Positions 1 to 8,303 are shown, counted from the stretch's first letter. The stretch is DNA of 64,000 nt from Halorubrum saccharovorum DSM 1137 (GCF_000337915.1 NZ_AOJE01000043.1:43592-107591), one strand, 5' to 3'. Notes: a model not told the origin generated them from the letters alone. A program made the numbers and translations.

Positions 1-72
1 GAGGAAGCGTTCACGCTGGAACTCGGGCCGAACAACTGCGCAGCCAGTCAGGACTCGCTCGCGGGTGACTAA
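1..72 (+). CDS. C-terminal end of an unidentified protein (partial)
   Basis: An open frame runs from the first base of the window to a TAA at 70-72 and encodes the last 23 residues of a protein, ending in NNCAASQDSLAGD. The next gene starts 8 bases later on the same strand, so this is probably the upstream member of the YeeE operon. In haloarchaea that position is often held by a metallo-beta-lactamase-fold or sulfurtransferase protein. The visible tail is too short to assign a family. Confidence 0.5.
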   Translation, partial: EEAFTLELGPNNCAASQDSLAGD

Positions 73-80
73 CGACGCCG

Positions 81-638
81 ATGGTCACTGACCCAGTACT
101 GCTCCAGGCGGCCGCCGAGCTGTTCCCCAACGGGATCAGTCGCTACGCCGTCGGCGGACTGCTCGTCGGCCTCGGGACCGTCCTGATCTACGTCGGAACG
201 GGAATCCCGGCCGGGGCGAGCACGTTCCTGGAGTCGACGCTGTCGTACGTCTCCGACCAGTCCCGCTTCCAGCAGTACGTCGGCTCGCGCGACTGGCGGC
301 TCGTGTTCACGGCCGGCATCATCCTGGGCGGGCTGGCGTTCGCGGCGACGTTCCAGTCCGGGCTGGTCACGAGTTCGCTGTACGAGCCCGGGACGACCGG
401 TCGGCTGTACGAGGTCGCCGGCGTGACGCTCTGGACGACCGACGTCCAGCCGTGGCGGCTGTTCCTCGGCGGCATCCTCGTCGGCATCGGAACCCGAATC
501 GGCAAGGGCTGTACGTCCGGGCACGGCGTCTGCGGCGTCGGCTCGGCGTCGAAGACGTCGCTGGTCGGCGTGATGACGTTCCTGACCGTCGCCATCGGGA
601 CCGCCCAGGTCGTCGCAGCGCTGGGGGTGAGCCCATGA
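81..638 (+). CDS. YeeE/YedE family sulfur transporter, N-terminal half protein
   Basis: This 185-residue hydrophobic protein has about four to five membrane segments. It carries the family signature GKGCTSGHGVCG near residues 139-150, whose cysteines are thought to pass thiosulfate-type sulfur through the membrane in YeeE proteins. Bacterial YeeE is one longer chain of two similar halves. Here the halves are separate genes, and this stop overlaps the next start (ATGA). The role as thiosulfate or sulfane-sulfur uptake is inferred from family and neighbours (TSUP exporter, thioredoxin). ATG 81 is a natural start with no in-frame alternative upstream. Confidence 0.88.
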   Translation: MVTDPVLLQAAAELFPNGISRYAVGGLLVGLGTVLIYVGTGIPAGASTFLESTLSYVSDQSRFQQYVGSRDWRLVFTAGIILGGLAFAATFQSGLVTSSLYEPGTTGRLYEVAGVTLWTTDVQPWRLFLGGILVGIGTRIGKGCTSGHGVCGVGSASKTSLVGVMTFLTVAIGTAQVVAALGVSP

Positions 639-1093
639 GCGACCGCCACCCGCTGTTCAAGCCGCTGATCTTCGTCGGCGGCATCGTGTTCGGCTTCGGG
701 CTCGGGTTCAGCCACATGGCGCGGCCGGAAGTCGTGCTGAACTTCCTCCAGTTCGACGACCTCGGCCTCCCGTTCGTGATGTTCGGGGCCGCGATCGTCT
801 CCGGGATCGCGTTCGCGCTGCTGCCCCGGATCCGGGACGCCGCACCCCTCACGGGCGACCCCTACGAGCGGCGCCTGAAGCCGTTCGACCGGAACGTCTT
901 GGTCGGCGGCGCCGTCTTCGGCGTCGGTTGGGGGCTCTCCGGCATCTGTCCGGGCGCCGCGTACGCGAGCCTCGGTGTCGGCAACGTCACGATCCTCTGG
1001 GCGCTCGCCGGGATGTTCCTCGGCGCGTACGCACAGGGCTACTGGCGGAGCCGCACCCGGGCGCGTGACACCGCCGCGACGAGCGCGGACTAA
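635..1093 (+). CDS. YeeE/YedE family sulfur transporter, C-terminal half protein
   Basis: This 152-residue membrane protein is the second half of the split YeeE transporter. The motif GLSGICPGAAYASLG near residues 100-114 carries the conserved cysteine of the second YeeE repeat. ATG 635 overlaps the TGA of the first half, giving translational coupling and probably a one-to-one heteromer. The reading frame is open further upstream, but that part lies inside the preceding gene and is not hydrophobic, so 635 is chosen. The extreme C-terminus is charged and predicted to be cytoplasmic. Confidence 0.88.
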   Translation: MSDRHPLFKPLIFVGGIVFGFGLGFSHMARPEVVLNFLQFDDLGLPFVMFGAAIVSGIAFALLPRIRDAAPLTGDPYERRLKPFDRNVLVGGAVFGVGWGLSGICPGAAYASLGVGNVTILWALAGMFLGAYAQGYWRSRTRARDTAATSAD

Positions 1094-1101
1094 CTTCCGT
1101 T

Positions 1102-2277
1102 ATGGACCCCGCTCTCATCGCTCTCTTCGCCGGTGCAGCGCTCGCAAGCCTGTTCATGGCGTGGGTCATCGGCGCCGGATCGAGCGGCGCGACGCCGTAC
1201 GCCCCCGCCGTCGGCGCGAACGCCATCGGGACGATGCGGGCCGCCTTCCTGGTCGGCATCTTCGGCTTCGCCGGCGCCGTTACCCAGGGCGGAAACGTCT
1301 CGGAAGCCGTCGGGAGCGGGCTCGTCGGCGGCATCAGCCTGCCCGTCGCCGGCGTCATCCTCGTGCTCGTGTTGGGTGCGGGGCTGATGGCGGTCGGTAT
1401 CACGACCGGCTACCCGATCGCGACGGCGTTCACCGTGACCGGCGCCGTTATCGGCGTCGGCCTCGCTCTCGGCGGGTCGCCGGTCTGGCCGAAGTACCGC
1501 CAGATCGCCGCCGTCTGGGCGTTGACGCCGTTCGTCGGTGGCGGTATCGCGTTCGGAATCGCGAGCCTTCTCCCGCGTCCCGGCGTTCCCGAACGGTACA
1601 GCATCCCCGTCCTTACCGGGCTTGTCGGCGCCGTTCTCGTGAACATTCAGTTCAGCTTCCTGGGTGAAGGGAGCGCGGCGGGAACACTCCGCGGTTTCGG
1701 ACAGCAGGTGCTGTCGGTCGACGGGCTCGCCTCGGCGCTCGGAATCACCGGCCTCGCTGCGCTAGCCGTCGCAACGGTCGTCTGGTGGGACGTGGGTCGC
1801 GACGAACGGGGGGGGCTGCGGCGCGTGCTGCTGGCACTCGGGTCGCTCGTGGCGTTCTCCGCGGGCGGGAGCCAAGTGGGGCTCGCCGTCGGGCCGCTGC
1901 TGCCGCTGCTCGACGAGGTGGGGATGGTCTCGACGTTCGCCGTGCTCGTCGGCGGCGGCCTCGGAATGCTCGTCGGCTCGTGGACGGGCGCGCCGCGGAT
2001 GATCAAGTCGCTCGCTCAGGACTACTCGTCGCTCGGCCCGCGGCGCTCCATCTCGGCGCTCGTGCCGTCGTTCCTGATCGCACAGCTGGCAGTCCTGCTC
2101 GGCGTCCCGGTCTCGTTCAACGAGATCGTCGTGTCCGCGATCATCGGGAGCGGTGCCGCTGTCGGCGGTCGGGAAGCTGTGGATGCCAGAAAGATTCTCC
2201 TGACAGTCGGGGCGTGGGCAGGGTCGTTCGTCCTGTCGTTCGGCCTCGCGTACGGCACCGCGCTCCTCCTCCTGTAA
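1102..2277 (+). CDS. PiT family permease (phosphate or possibly sulfate/thiosulfate)
   Basis: This 391-residue, roughly ten-segment membrane protein belongs to the inorganic phosphate transporter (PitA/PHO4) family. It shows the duplicated motif in which a GANAIGT-like stretch near residues 38-44 lies in the first half and a related glycine-rich stretch near residues 270-300 in the second. PiT proteins are cation-driven anion carriers. The Bacillus CysP branch of this family carries sulfate. Because two YeeE halves lie 8 bases upstream and a TSUP exporter is nearby, sulfate or thiosulfate is as plausible as phosphate. Sequence alone does not separate the two. Confidence 0.82.
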   Translation: MDPALIALFAGAALASLFMAWVIGAGSSGATPYAPAVGANAIGTMRAAFLVGIFGFAGAVTQGGNVSEAVGSGLVGGISLPVAGVILVLVLGAGLMAVGITTGYPIATAFTVTGAVIGVGLALGGSPVWPKYRQIAAVWALTPFVGGGIAFGIASLLPRPGVPERYSIPVLTGLVGAVLVNIQFSFLGEGSAAGTLRGFGQQVLSVDGLASALGITGLAALAVATVVWWDVGRDERGGLRRVLLALGSLVAFSAGGSQVGLAVGPLLPLLDEVGMVSTFAVLVGGGLGMLVGSWTGAPRMIKSLAQDYSSLGPRRSISALVPSFLIAQLAVLLGVPVSFNEIVVSAIIGSGAAVGGREAVDARKILLTVGAWAGSFVLSFGLAYGTALLLL

Positions 2278-2309
2278 CCCACAAATGAACCTGCTGAACT
2301 CACGAACTA

Positions 2310-3596
2310 ATGCCTACGACAACTGAACTCGAACAGGGAATCCGCGAACACCTCGGGCAGTTCTCGCTGCACGTCCTGCTCGTCTTCGCGACGGGACTGA
2401 CCATCGGCTCCGAACGAACCGTCGTCCCCGTGCTGGGGGAGGATGTCCTCGGCGTCGAGTCGTTCCTCGTGATCGGCTCGTTCGTCGTGTCCTTCGGCGT
2501 CGTGAAGTCGATCCTCAATCTCTACGCCGGCAAGTGGGGTGAGGAGTACGGTCGCAAACCCGTCCTCATCGCCGGGTGGGCGACTGCACTCCCGCTGCCG
2601 GTCATCCTCATCTTCGCCCCGAGCTGGGGCTGGATCACCGTCGGGAACATCCTGCTGGGTGTCAACCAAGCGTTGACCTGGAGCATGGCGATCAACGCGA
2701 AGATCGACCTCGCGGGGCCCGACCAGCGCGGGCTCGCAGTCGGGATCGACGAGGCGTTCGGCTACACTGGCGTCGCCGTCGGTGCCTGGCTCACGGGCGC
2801 CATCGCCGGCCAGTGGAGTCTCCGGCCCGAACCGTTCTACTTCCTGGCTGTCGTGGTCGTGCTGGCGTTCCTCATCTCGATCTTCCTGATCAAGGAAACC
2901 GTTCAGTACGCCCAAGCCGAGGGGGACGACGACCATCACGACGCGAACCTCCCGTTCAATGAGGTGCTGAAGCGCGCGACGTACGGCGACCGGACACTGT
3001 TCGCGGCGGCGCAGGCCGGCCACATCGAGAACTTCGTCGATACGCTGTTCTGGATCGCCGTCCCGCTGTACCTGACGAGCCAGGGGCTCGGTATCGCGGC
3101 GGTCGGGGTCGTCATCGGGGTCCACAGCGCGATGTACTTCCTCCAGATCGCGACCGGCGGGCTCGCGGACCGAATCGGTCGCCGTCCCCCCGTCATCGCC
3201 GGGATGTTCCTCGCGGGCGCGGGCGTCCTCGGAATGGCGCTCGTCGATGGCTACCTCCCGTGGGCCGCGCTGGCCGGCGTCTCCGGTCTGGGGATGGCGC
3301 TGCTGTACCCGAACCTGATGACGGTTCCGAGCGATGCGGCCCACCCGACGTGGCGCTCGGCGGGCATGGGCGTCTACCGGATGTGGCGGGACTCCGGCTA
3401 CGCCGTCGGCGCGGTCCTGATCGGACTCTCGATGGAGTTCGTGAACGTTGAAGCCGCGTTTTACCTGACCACTGGTCTGATGTTCGTTTCCGGCGCTGTG
3501 GTGTATCTCTGGATGGAGGAGACCCATCCCGAGTTCGGTACTCACGAGCCGCCCGCGCCTGCGGGAGCTGGAAGGGGAAGCGTCACTGAAGACTGA
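2310..3596 (+). CDS. MFS transporter
   Basis: This 428-residue major facilitator protein has about twelve predicted membrane segments. The loop between helices 2 and 3 reads GKWGEEYGRKPV, and the equivalent C-terminal loop reads GGLADRIGRRPPVIAG, both classic MFS signatures. A charged central loop (residues about 200-220, EGDDDHHDANL) separates the two six-helix halves. It starts 32 bases after the PiT gene and probably belongs to the same transcript. The substrate is unknown. The context suggests an inorganic or small organic sulfur compound, but that is inference only. Confidence 0.85.
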   Translation: MPTTTELEQGIREHLGQFSLHVLLVFATGLTIGSERTVVPVLGEDVLGVESFLVIGSFVVSFGVVKSILNLYAGKWGEEYGRKPVLIAGWATALPLPVILIFAPSWGWITVGNILLGVNQALTWSMAINAKIDLAGPDQRGLAVGIDEAFGYTGVAVGAWLTGAIAGQWSLRPEPFYFLAVVVVLAFLISIFLIKETVQYAQAEGDDDHHDANLPFNEVLKRATYGDRTLFAAAQAGHIENFVDTLFWIAVPLYLTSQGLGIAAVGVVIGVHSAMYFLQIATGGLADRIGRRPPVIAGMFLAGAGVLGMALVDGYLPWAALAGVSGLGMALLYPNLMTVPSDAAHPTWRSAGMGVYRMWRDSGYAVGAVLIGLSMEFVNVEAAFYLTTGLMFVSGAVVYLWMEETHPEFGTHEPPAPAGAGRGSVTED

Positions 3597-3696
3597 ATGC
3601 TCCGTTGGGGGCACGTCCCGTGGAACTCCCACGCGCCCTGAGAGCTGGCAAGGGCTGCCGACGCCCGACGATGTCGCAGCCCTGGTGTCGTCTCTC

Positions 3697-4536
3697 TCAG
3701 ACTGCCCGGGGTGGCGGGACGAGAAAGACGTTTCCCGTTGCTTGTGCGACGATCTCCTCGGAGACACTCCCCAACAGGAGCCGTCGGATACGGCTTCTCC
3801 CTTTCGACCCGACAAGGACCGCCGACGGTGTTACCTCAGATTCGACGGCGAGGATCTCGTCGGCGGGATCGCCGTGTCGGACCTCGATCCGCGTCTCGAT
3901 GCCCCAGGTTTCCAGCGTGCTCGCACGCTCGGCCAGCCGCTCCCGTGGGTCGATGTCGGCGTCCTCGTCTTTCGGCGACCGAACGTGTACGAGCGCCGCC
4001 TCCTCGGTCGCGTGACGGAGGTAGGAGAAGGCGTCGAACGCTCGCTCGGCGTTCTCGGAGAAGTCCGTCGCGAAGAGCACCCGCCGGAAGAGGTCTTCTC
4101 GGAGCACCTCCGGGTCGTCGGTCGCCCGCTCGACGCGGTTAACCAGTAACGGAACGACGGTCGTCCGCGCGAGGTTGCGGGCGGTCGAGCCGATGACACG
4201 GTTTTCCAACGGGCTCTGACCCCGTGAGCTGACGACCGATAGGTCGGCGTGGACGGTCTCAGCGATGCCGTTGATGCGTCGATACGGTGTCCCACGGACG
4301 ACGTGAGTCTCGACGTCGAACCCGGCGGCCTCGATCACCTCCCGATACTGGTCTAGCCCGCGTCTGCGTCGCTCCTCGAAATTCACGCCGGGCATCCCGG
4401 AGTGGACGTTCGCCGGAACGACCGTCACGAGGTGGATCGTATCGACGCCGATACGGCCCAGGCACTCGAGGCAGGTTTCGTTCTCTATCGCGGCCTCACT
4501 CGCAGCCGACAGGTCGGTCGCGCACAGGGCCCTCAT
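3697..4536 (-). CDS. Tandem-domain universal stress protein
   Basis: This 279-residue protein contains two UspA folds. The second has an intact nucleotide-binding motif, GSKGRSRIRRLLLGS, fitting G-2x-G-9x-G-S. The first is degenerate (SSRGQSPLENRVIGST). An upstream GTG at 4566 is possible, but ATG 4536 is preferred because it aligns with the usual Usp start (MRALCATDLS) and an AT-rich TATA-like stretch lies at about 4573-4583. It is transcribed towards the MFS gene, so it is not part of the sulfur operon. The physiological role is unknown; family members act in stress survival. Confidence 0.85.
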   Translation of the reverse strand: MRALCATDLSAASEAAIENETCLECLGRIGVDTIHLVTVVPANVHSGMPGVNFEERRRRGLDQYREVIEAAGFDVETHVVRGTPYRRINGIAETVHADLSVVSSRGQSPLENRVIGSTARNLARTTVVPLLVNRVERATDDPEVLREDLFRRVLFATDFSENAERAFDAFSYLRHATEEAALVHVRSPKDEDADIDPRERLAERASTLETWGIETRIEVRHGDPADEILAVESEVTPSAVLVGSKGRSRIRRLLLGSVSEEIVAQATGNVFLVPPPRAV

Positions 4537-4656
4537 ATCGACACTTTCGTCGAGCGTCCACAACACGGTTTTGTTTGATTTTGTATAGGTAGCCGATACT
4601 CGGGACCCACGCCGAGCGGTTTCTCGAACCCCCGGAGCACTATACGTTCGCTGTAA

Positions 4657-4685
4657 GTTATCGGTACTCCAACCGAGGTTATCGG
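4657..4685. promoter_or_regulatory. Two GTTATCGG boxes upstream of the TSUP operon
   Basis: GTTATCGG occurs at 4657-4664 and again at 4678-4685, exactly 21 bases apart (two helical turns). The same octamer recurs at 6094-6101, and a palindromic version, GTTATCGATAAC, lies directly before the HTH regulator at 6185-6196. The recurrence in front of co-functional genes suggests an operator for that regulator. This is inferred from sequence only. Confidence 0.4.
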
Positions 4686-4800
4686 AATATAGTATTGTGC
4701 GTTTATCCCAAAACCGTTATAACCTCGAAGCGGGTAGGACGTATTGAGCAGAAATGTGCCAACAGCGAATATCCGTGTTCGGACGTTGGGGGGAGAATCG

Positions 4801-4965
4801 ATGCCGGGACTAGAGATTCCTACGTGGGACCCGGAGACAGCCTTGCTTATCGGCACGATTCTACTGGAAGCGATCGTGCTGTACGTGGGGTACGGCGGCC
4901 TCGAACGACTCTTCGGGCCCTATCTGATGAATCTCTTAGTCGGAGGTGAATCGAATGCTCAATAG
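4801..4965 (+). CDS. Small single-pass membrane protein paired with TSUP exporter
   Basis: This 54-residue protein has one strongly hydrophobic helix (about residues 12-35, ALLIGTILLEAIVLYVGYGG). ATG 4801 is chosen over an in-frame TTG at 4744 because GGGGGGAGAATCG directly precedes it, a good ribosome binding site. Its end overlaps the start of the TSUP gene by 11 bases, so the two are translationally coupled. Similar short hydrophobic proteins precede TSUP genes in other haloarchaea. A role as accessory subunit is inferred. Confidence 0.7.
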   Translation: MPGLEIPTWDPETALLIGTILLEAIVLYVGYGGLERLFGPYLMNLLVGGESNAQ

Positions 4966-6013
4966 CCTCCTCGACGGGCTCGGCGCCTTGGGGACCAGCC
5001 CTGAAATGATCGCTCTGTTCGTCGGGTTCGGCCTCGTCGTCGGGGTCCTGTTCGGGTTCTTCGGCATGGGCGGGTCGTTCCTCGTTACCCCCGCCCTGCT
5101 GATGCTGGATTACCCGGCGCCCGTCGCGGTCGGGAGCGGGATGGCGTTCGTCTTCGGGACGGCCGTCATCGCGACCCTGAAGCACCACGACCTCGGGCAG
5201 GTCGACTACAAGCTCGGCGCGATCATGATCACCGGGACGACCATCGGGATCGAGGCCGGGCGCGCCAGCGTCTACTACCTCGAGTCGCTGGGACTCGCCG
5301 GCGGTATCATCAGCGTCGCCTACGTGGTCCTACTCGGCGGCGTCGGAGCGATGGTGACCCGCGACGCCCTGAACAGTGACGGCGGCGATGGGATCGACCA
5401 CGAGGCGTCTGACCGGGACCTCGACGAGTACGAGATCCCCGAAATCGCGAAGACGATTCAACAGACCGTTCGGATCCCGCCGATGGTGACGCTCCGCGGC
5501 GACGTCCGCGTCTCCGCGTGGGTCATCACCGCCGTGGCCTTCGCGACCGGTCTCCTGTCCGGCTTCCTCGGCGTCGGTGGCGGCTTCATCCGGATGCCGG
5601 CGATGATCTACGCGATCGGTGTCCCCGTGCCCGTCGCCGTCGGCACCGACCTCTTCGAGATCGTCTTCTCCGGCGGTCTCGGAAGTTACCTCTACGGACA
5701 GGGCGGCGGCGTGAACCTCGGCATCGTCGCCCCGCTGCTGTTCGGGAGCGCCCTCGGTGCGCGTATCGGCTCCGCCGCGACCGCCGTCGTCGACGCTGAC
5801 GGCATCAAGATCTACTTCGGCGGGATGCTCTTGATCGGTTCCATCGCGGTGGGTATCGGGGAGATCGGCTCCTACACCGGCAACCCGACTCTCGAGCTGC
5901 TCGGGTTGGTACTCGTCATCGGCGCGGCGGTCGTCGTCGCCTTCGCGATCCTCTACACGACGGTCTCGTCGCTCCGTCAGACGCGTCGGCAGGGGGCCAC
6001 AGCGGCGGACTAA
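4955..6013 (+). CDS. TSUP family sulfite/organosulfonate transporter (TauE/SafE-like)
   Basis: This 352-residue protein of the TSUP (TauE/SafE) family has about eight membrane segments in two halves. Each half has the glycine-rich signature: GVLFGFFGMGGSFLVTPALL near residues 32-51 and GLLSGFLGVGGGFIRMPAMI near 198-217. A charged cytoplasmic loop (about residues 140-180) separates them. ATG 4955 is preferred over GTG 4946 because GGAGGTG (4942-4948) sits at ideal spacing. TSUP proteins move sulfite, sulfonates or thiosulfate, which fits the YeeE halves and thioredoxin nearby. Direction of transport cannot be read from sequence. Confidence 0.87.
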   Translation: MLNSLLDGLGALGTSPEMIALFVGFGLVVGVLFGFFGMGGSFLVTPALLMLDYPAPVAVGSGMAFVFGTAVIATLKHHDLGQVDYKLGAIMITGTTIGIEAGRASVYYLESLGLAGGIISVAYVVLLGGVGAMVTRDALNSDGGDGIDHEASDRDLDEYEIPEIAKTIQQTVRIPPMVTLRGDVRVSAWVITAVAFATGLLSGFLGVGGGFIRMPAMIYAIGVPVPVAVGTDLFEIVFSGGLGSYLYGQGGGVNLGIVAPLLFGSALGARIGSAATAVVDADGIKIYFGGMLLIGSIAVGIGEIGSYTGNPTLELLGLVLVIGAAVVVAFAILYTTVSSLRQTRRQGATAAD

Positions 6014-6184
6014 CCCGTTCGTAGGTCAATCCACGTCCGTCGGGAGCGTTTTGTTCGTCTACCCCGTTGGGATTTCTAGGGCGACGGGTAGCCGTTATCG
6101 GGTACGTCCCATTTCACTCACTCTTGGTTCGTCGCAAAATTGTGCGAACTGTGCAAAAGTCTTTTAACCGCTCAGCACCTACGT

Positions 6185-6196
6185 GTTATCGATAAC
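6185..6196. promoter_or_regulatory. Perfect 12-bp palindrome at the start of the HTH regulator
   Basis: GTTATCGATAAC is a perfect palindrome ending two bases before the ATG of the HTH gene. A TATA-like TTTTAA lies at 6162-6167, so the palindrome would cover the transcription start. That is the expected place for an autorepression site. Another copy of the half site (GTTATCGG) lies at 6094-6101. Confidence 0.45.
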
Positions 6197-6197
6197 G

Positions 6198-6602
6198 ATG
6201 CCAGATTCGATGTCTGAACAGCTCCGCCGGGACATGGAGTGCGAGGGGCTGCTGGAGTGCTTCCACGGCCTCAAGGAACTCGATAAGGAGTGCTTCCGAG
6301 CGCTCGTCGAGTCCGGAGAACCGCTGACCGTCGACGAAATAGCCGAGTCAGTCGACCGCGAACGCTCGACCGCCTACCGCGCCGTCCAGCGGTTGCTACA
6401 GACCGGTTTCATCGAGAAAGAGCAGATCAACTACGACCAGGGCGGCTACTACCACGTCTACTCACCGACGGACCCCTCCAAGATCGCCGACGACATGCAG
6501 CGCCTGCTCAACGACTGGTACGCGAAGATGGGGCAGCTGATCCAGGAGTTCGAGACCAAGTACGAACAGTCCGAGGCTACGGCCCCCGCCGCCGAAAGCT
6601 AA
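6198..6602 (+). CDS. Winged-helix transcriptional regulator (TrmB/MarR-like)
   Basis: This 134-residue protein has an N-terminal winged helix-turn-helix (about residues 40-85, ESVDRERSTAYRAVQRLLQ as the recognition region) followed by a wing with GGYYHVY and a C-terminal helix likely to dimerise. ATG 6198 is preferred over GTG 6183 because a TATA-like box at 6162-6167 places the transcript start next to it. Two cysteines near the N-terminus (MECEGLLECF) and one at about residue 33 could sense redox or sulfur state. The location between TSUP and thioredoxin suggests control of sulfur genes. No effector domain is recognisable. Confidence 0.78.
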   Translation: MPDSMSEQLRRDMECEGLLECFHGLKELDKECFRALVESGEPLTVDEIAESVDRERSTAYRAVQRLLQTGFIEKEQINYDQGGYYHVYSPTDPSKIADDMQRLLNDWYAKMGQLIQEFETKYEQSEATAPAAES

Positions 6603-6610
6603 CTCCCTCG

Positions 6611-6655
6611 CTTCCCTCTCCTTCACTTCCCTCTCCTTCACTTCCCTCTACTTCG
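6611..6655. repeat. 15-bp pyrimidine tandem repeat, three copies
   Basis: CTTCCCTCTCCTTCA occurs twice in perfect tandem (6611-6640), with a third copy differing at two positions (6641-6655). It lies directly after the HTH gene stop. The strand is pure pyrimidine apart from the A residues. It could act in termination, or it may be a slippage product. Confidence 0.7.
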
Positions 6656-6752
6656 GGTCCATTACTCGCGGCGATCGGGGACTTTCCTGTGAGGCTCGGA
6701 CACCGCCGTATGAGACACAGTTACGACCGCGACTCCTCGACCGTACCTAATG

Positions 6753-6779
6753 TTGTGTAATATTGTATTTTCTACACAA
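6753..6779. promoter_or_regulatory. Inverted repeat upstream of the thioredoxin TATA box
   Basis: TTGTGTA (6753-6759) and TACACAA (6773-6779) form a perfect inverted repeat with a 13-bp AT-rich spacer. The right arm touches the probable TATA element (TACTTAATT, about 6779-6787), which sits about 26 bases before the thioredoxin ATG. A bound regulator would block the promoter. This is an operator candidate. Confidence 0.45.
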
Positions 6780-6812
6780 TACTTAATTGGTGCTGGCGCA
6801 TACGTACTGGTG

Positions 6813-7178
6813 ATGGCAACAGATACTGCATCCGACACCGGTACCGCGACCGCGAACGAACCGATCTACGTCGACGGACAGTCCCAACTCGACGACGTCG
6901 TCGCGGAACGCGATGTCGTCCTCACGGACTTCTACGCCGACTGGTGTGGTCCGTGCCAAATGCTCGAACCGATCGTCGAGACGCTGGCTGCCGAGACCGG
7001 CGCGACTGTAGCGAAAGTCGACGTCGACGCCAACCAGCAACTAGCCGCTTCCTACGGCGTCCGAGGGGTTCCCACGCTTGTCCTGTTCGCCGGGGGTGAG
7101 CAGGTCGAGAAAGTCGTCGGTCTCCAGGGCGAAGACCAACTCCGCACGCTCATCGAAACCTACGTCGAATCACGCTGA
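6813..7178 (+). CDS. Thioredoxin
   Basis: This 121-residue thioredoxin-fold protein has the active site WCGPC at residues 44-48 and the conserved cis-proline region GVRGVPTLVLF near residues 80-90. A short acidic tail of about 20 residues precedes the fold. ATG 6813 is chosen because a TATA-like element lies about 26 bases upstream, giving a leaderless transcript; the open frame further upstream is AT-rich promoter DNA. It would act as a cytoplasmic dithiol reductant. Its place beside sulfur transporters suggests it reduces sulfur intermediates or carriers. Confidence 0.93.
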   Translation: MATDTASDTGTATANEPIYVDGQSQLDDVVAERDVVLTDFYADWCGPCQMLEPIVETLAAETGATVAKVDVDANQQLAASYGVRGVPTLVLFAGGEQVEKVVGLQGEDQLRTLIETYVESR

Positions 7179-7197
7179 CCGGTGGACATCGACCGGG

Positions 7198-8181
7198 CTA
7201 CAGCGAGATCTCGGTGCCGTCGCCCGACTCGACAGCCCGCCGGTAGACCGTCTCGCCCGCTGCGGCGTCCAGGGTTGCGGACCCGACGCTCGTGACCACC
7301 AGCACCCTGTCGGACGATTCACGGCGATATCCGTCAGCGAGGGGCACGCCGAGTTCGACCAGGTCGTCGGCGTCACGGTCGCTCGCGAGGAGGTCGCCGG
7401 TCTCAGCGGCTTCCTCTGGCACGTCGGCGAACGTCAGCTCGGCGCGCTCGAGGACACGCGGAGCGAGCTCCCGCATCTCCGCCGTGAACGCACCGATGGC
7501 GATGACGAGGCTCCCGGTTTCGAGCGCATCGGGCGGGAAGACGGGCTCGGTCGCCGTCGTCGCGGTCACGACTACGTCGGCCCCCTCGACGGCTTCTCTG
7601 GCCGTGTCGACCGCCCGTGCCGGAATCCCCTCCTCGCTCAGGTCGGCCGCACACGCGTCACGCGAGTCACTCGGCGAGTAGATCCGTACGTCCGAGAGCG
7701 TCGCGACGGTTCCGATCGCGCGGCTCTGCCAGCGCGCCTGCGCGCCCGCACCCACGACTCCGAGCGTGAGGCCCTCACCACCCGGCTCCGGAGCCAACGC
7801 CCGAACCGAAACCGCCCCTATACAGCCGGTCCGTGCGTTCGTGATCGCCGTGCCCGCCATGAACGCCTTCGGAAGGCCGGTCCGTGCGTCCGTGAGCACG
7901 ATCTGAGCGTTGATCGTTGGGAGGCCTCGTTCCGCGTTCCCTTCGTGAACCCCGACAAGTTTCGTCGCGTAGTGGTCCGCGCCGTGGACGTACGCCGGCA
8001 TCGCGATCCCGGTCCCAGCGGGCTCGTCGCCGTCGAGACCCGCACCGACGGGGAAATGCGGCCGCCGCGGTCGTTCGACCTCGCCGGCCGCCTGTTTGAC
8101 CAACGCGTCGTCCACGACATCGACGAGTCCCGCTAGATCGAGGTTCCGGTCGACCTCCTCCGCAGAGAGTACGAGCACCAT
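7198..8181 (-). CDS. Ornithine cyclodeaminase / alanine dehydrogenase family protein
   Basis: This 327-residue protein of the OCD/mu-crystallin family has a central Rossmann dinucleotide-binding motif, GVVGAGAQARWQSRAI (about residues 130-145). An N-terminal substrate domain precedes it, with the family's lysine-containing stretch YATKLVGVH. Members are NAD(P)-dependent: ornithine cyclodeaminase, archaeal alanine dehydrogenase, or ketimine reductase. The exact substrate cannot be told here. ATG 8181 (MVLVLSAEEV) matches the usual start, and the open frame upstream is not conserved in character. It converges on the thioredoxin gene with a 19-base gap. Confidence 0.85.
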   Translation of the reverse strand: MVLVLSAEEVDRNLDLAGLVDVVDDALVKQAAGEVERPRRPHFPVGAGLDGDEPAGTGIAMPAYVHGADHYATKLVGVHEGNAERGLPTINAQIVLTDARTGLPKAFMAGTAITNARTGCIGAVSVRALAPEPGGEGLTLGVVGAGAQARWQSRAIGTVATLSDVRIYSPSDSRDACAADLSEEGIPARAVDTAREAVEGADVVVTATTATEPVFPPDALETGSLVIAIGAFTAEMRELAPRVLERAELTFADVPEEAAETGDLLASDRDADDLVELGVPLADGYRRESSDRVLVVTSVGSATLDAAAGETVYRRAVESGDGTEISL

Positions 8182-8303
8182 GTCCGGGGCGTCGCGACCG
8201 GGCGACTTAGCCTGATCGTCGGGCTTGCAGCCGCGTACTCGTTGACGACCGTGGCGCGGCGCGTCGCCGCCGAGGCCGTCCTGCCAGAGCGCGCCGAGGA
8301 GAC

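Noticed and set aside
2307..3815. A 502-codon minus-strand frame opposite the MFS transporter
   Set aside because: Composition is rich in R, D, E, H and Q without folds or motifs. It is the antisense shadow of the clear MFS gene.
8182..8303. A plus-strand stretch that reads LIVGLAAAYSLTTVARRVAAE, perhaps a gene fragment
   Set aside because: It is only about 40 codons long, without start or family match. It may be a remnant at the junction with the parA cassette, but nothing supports a call.
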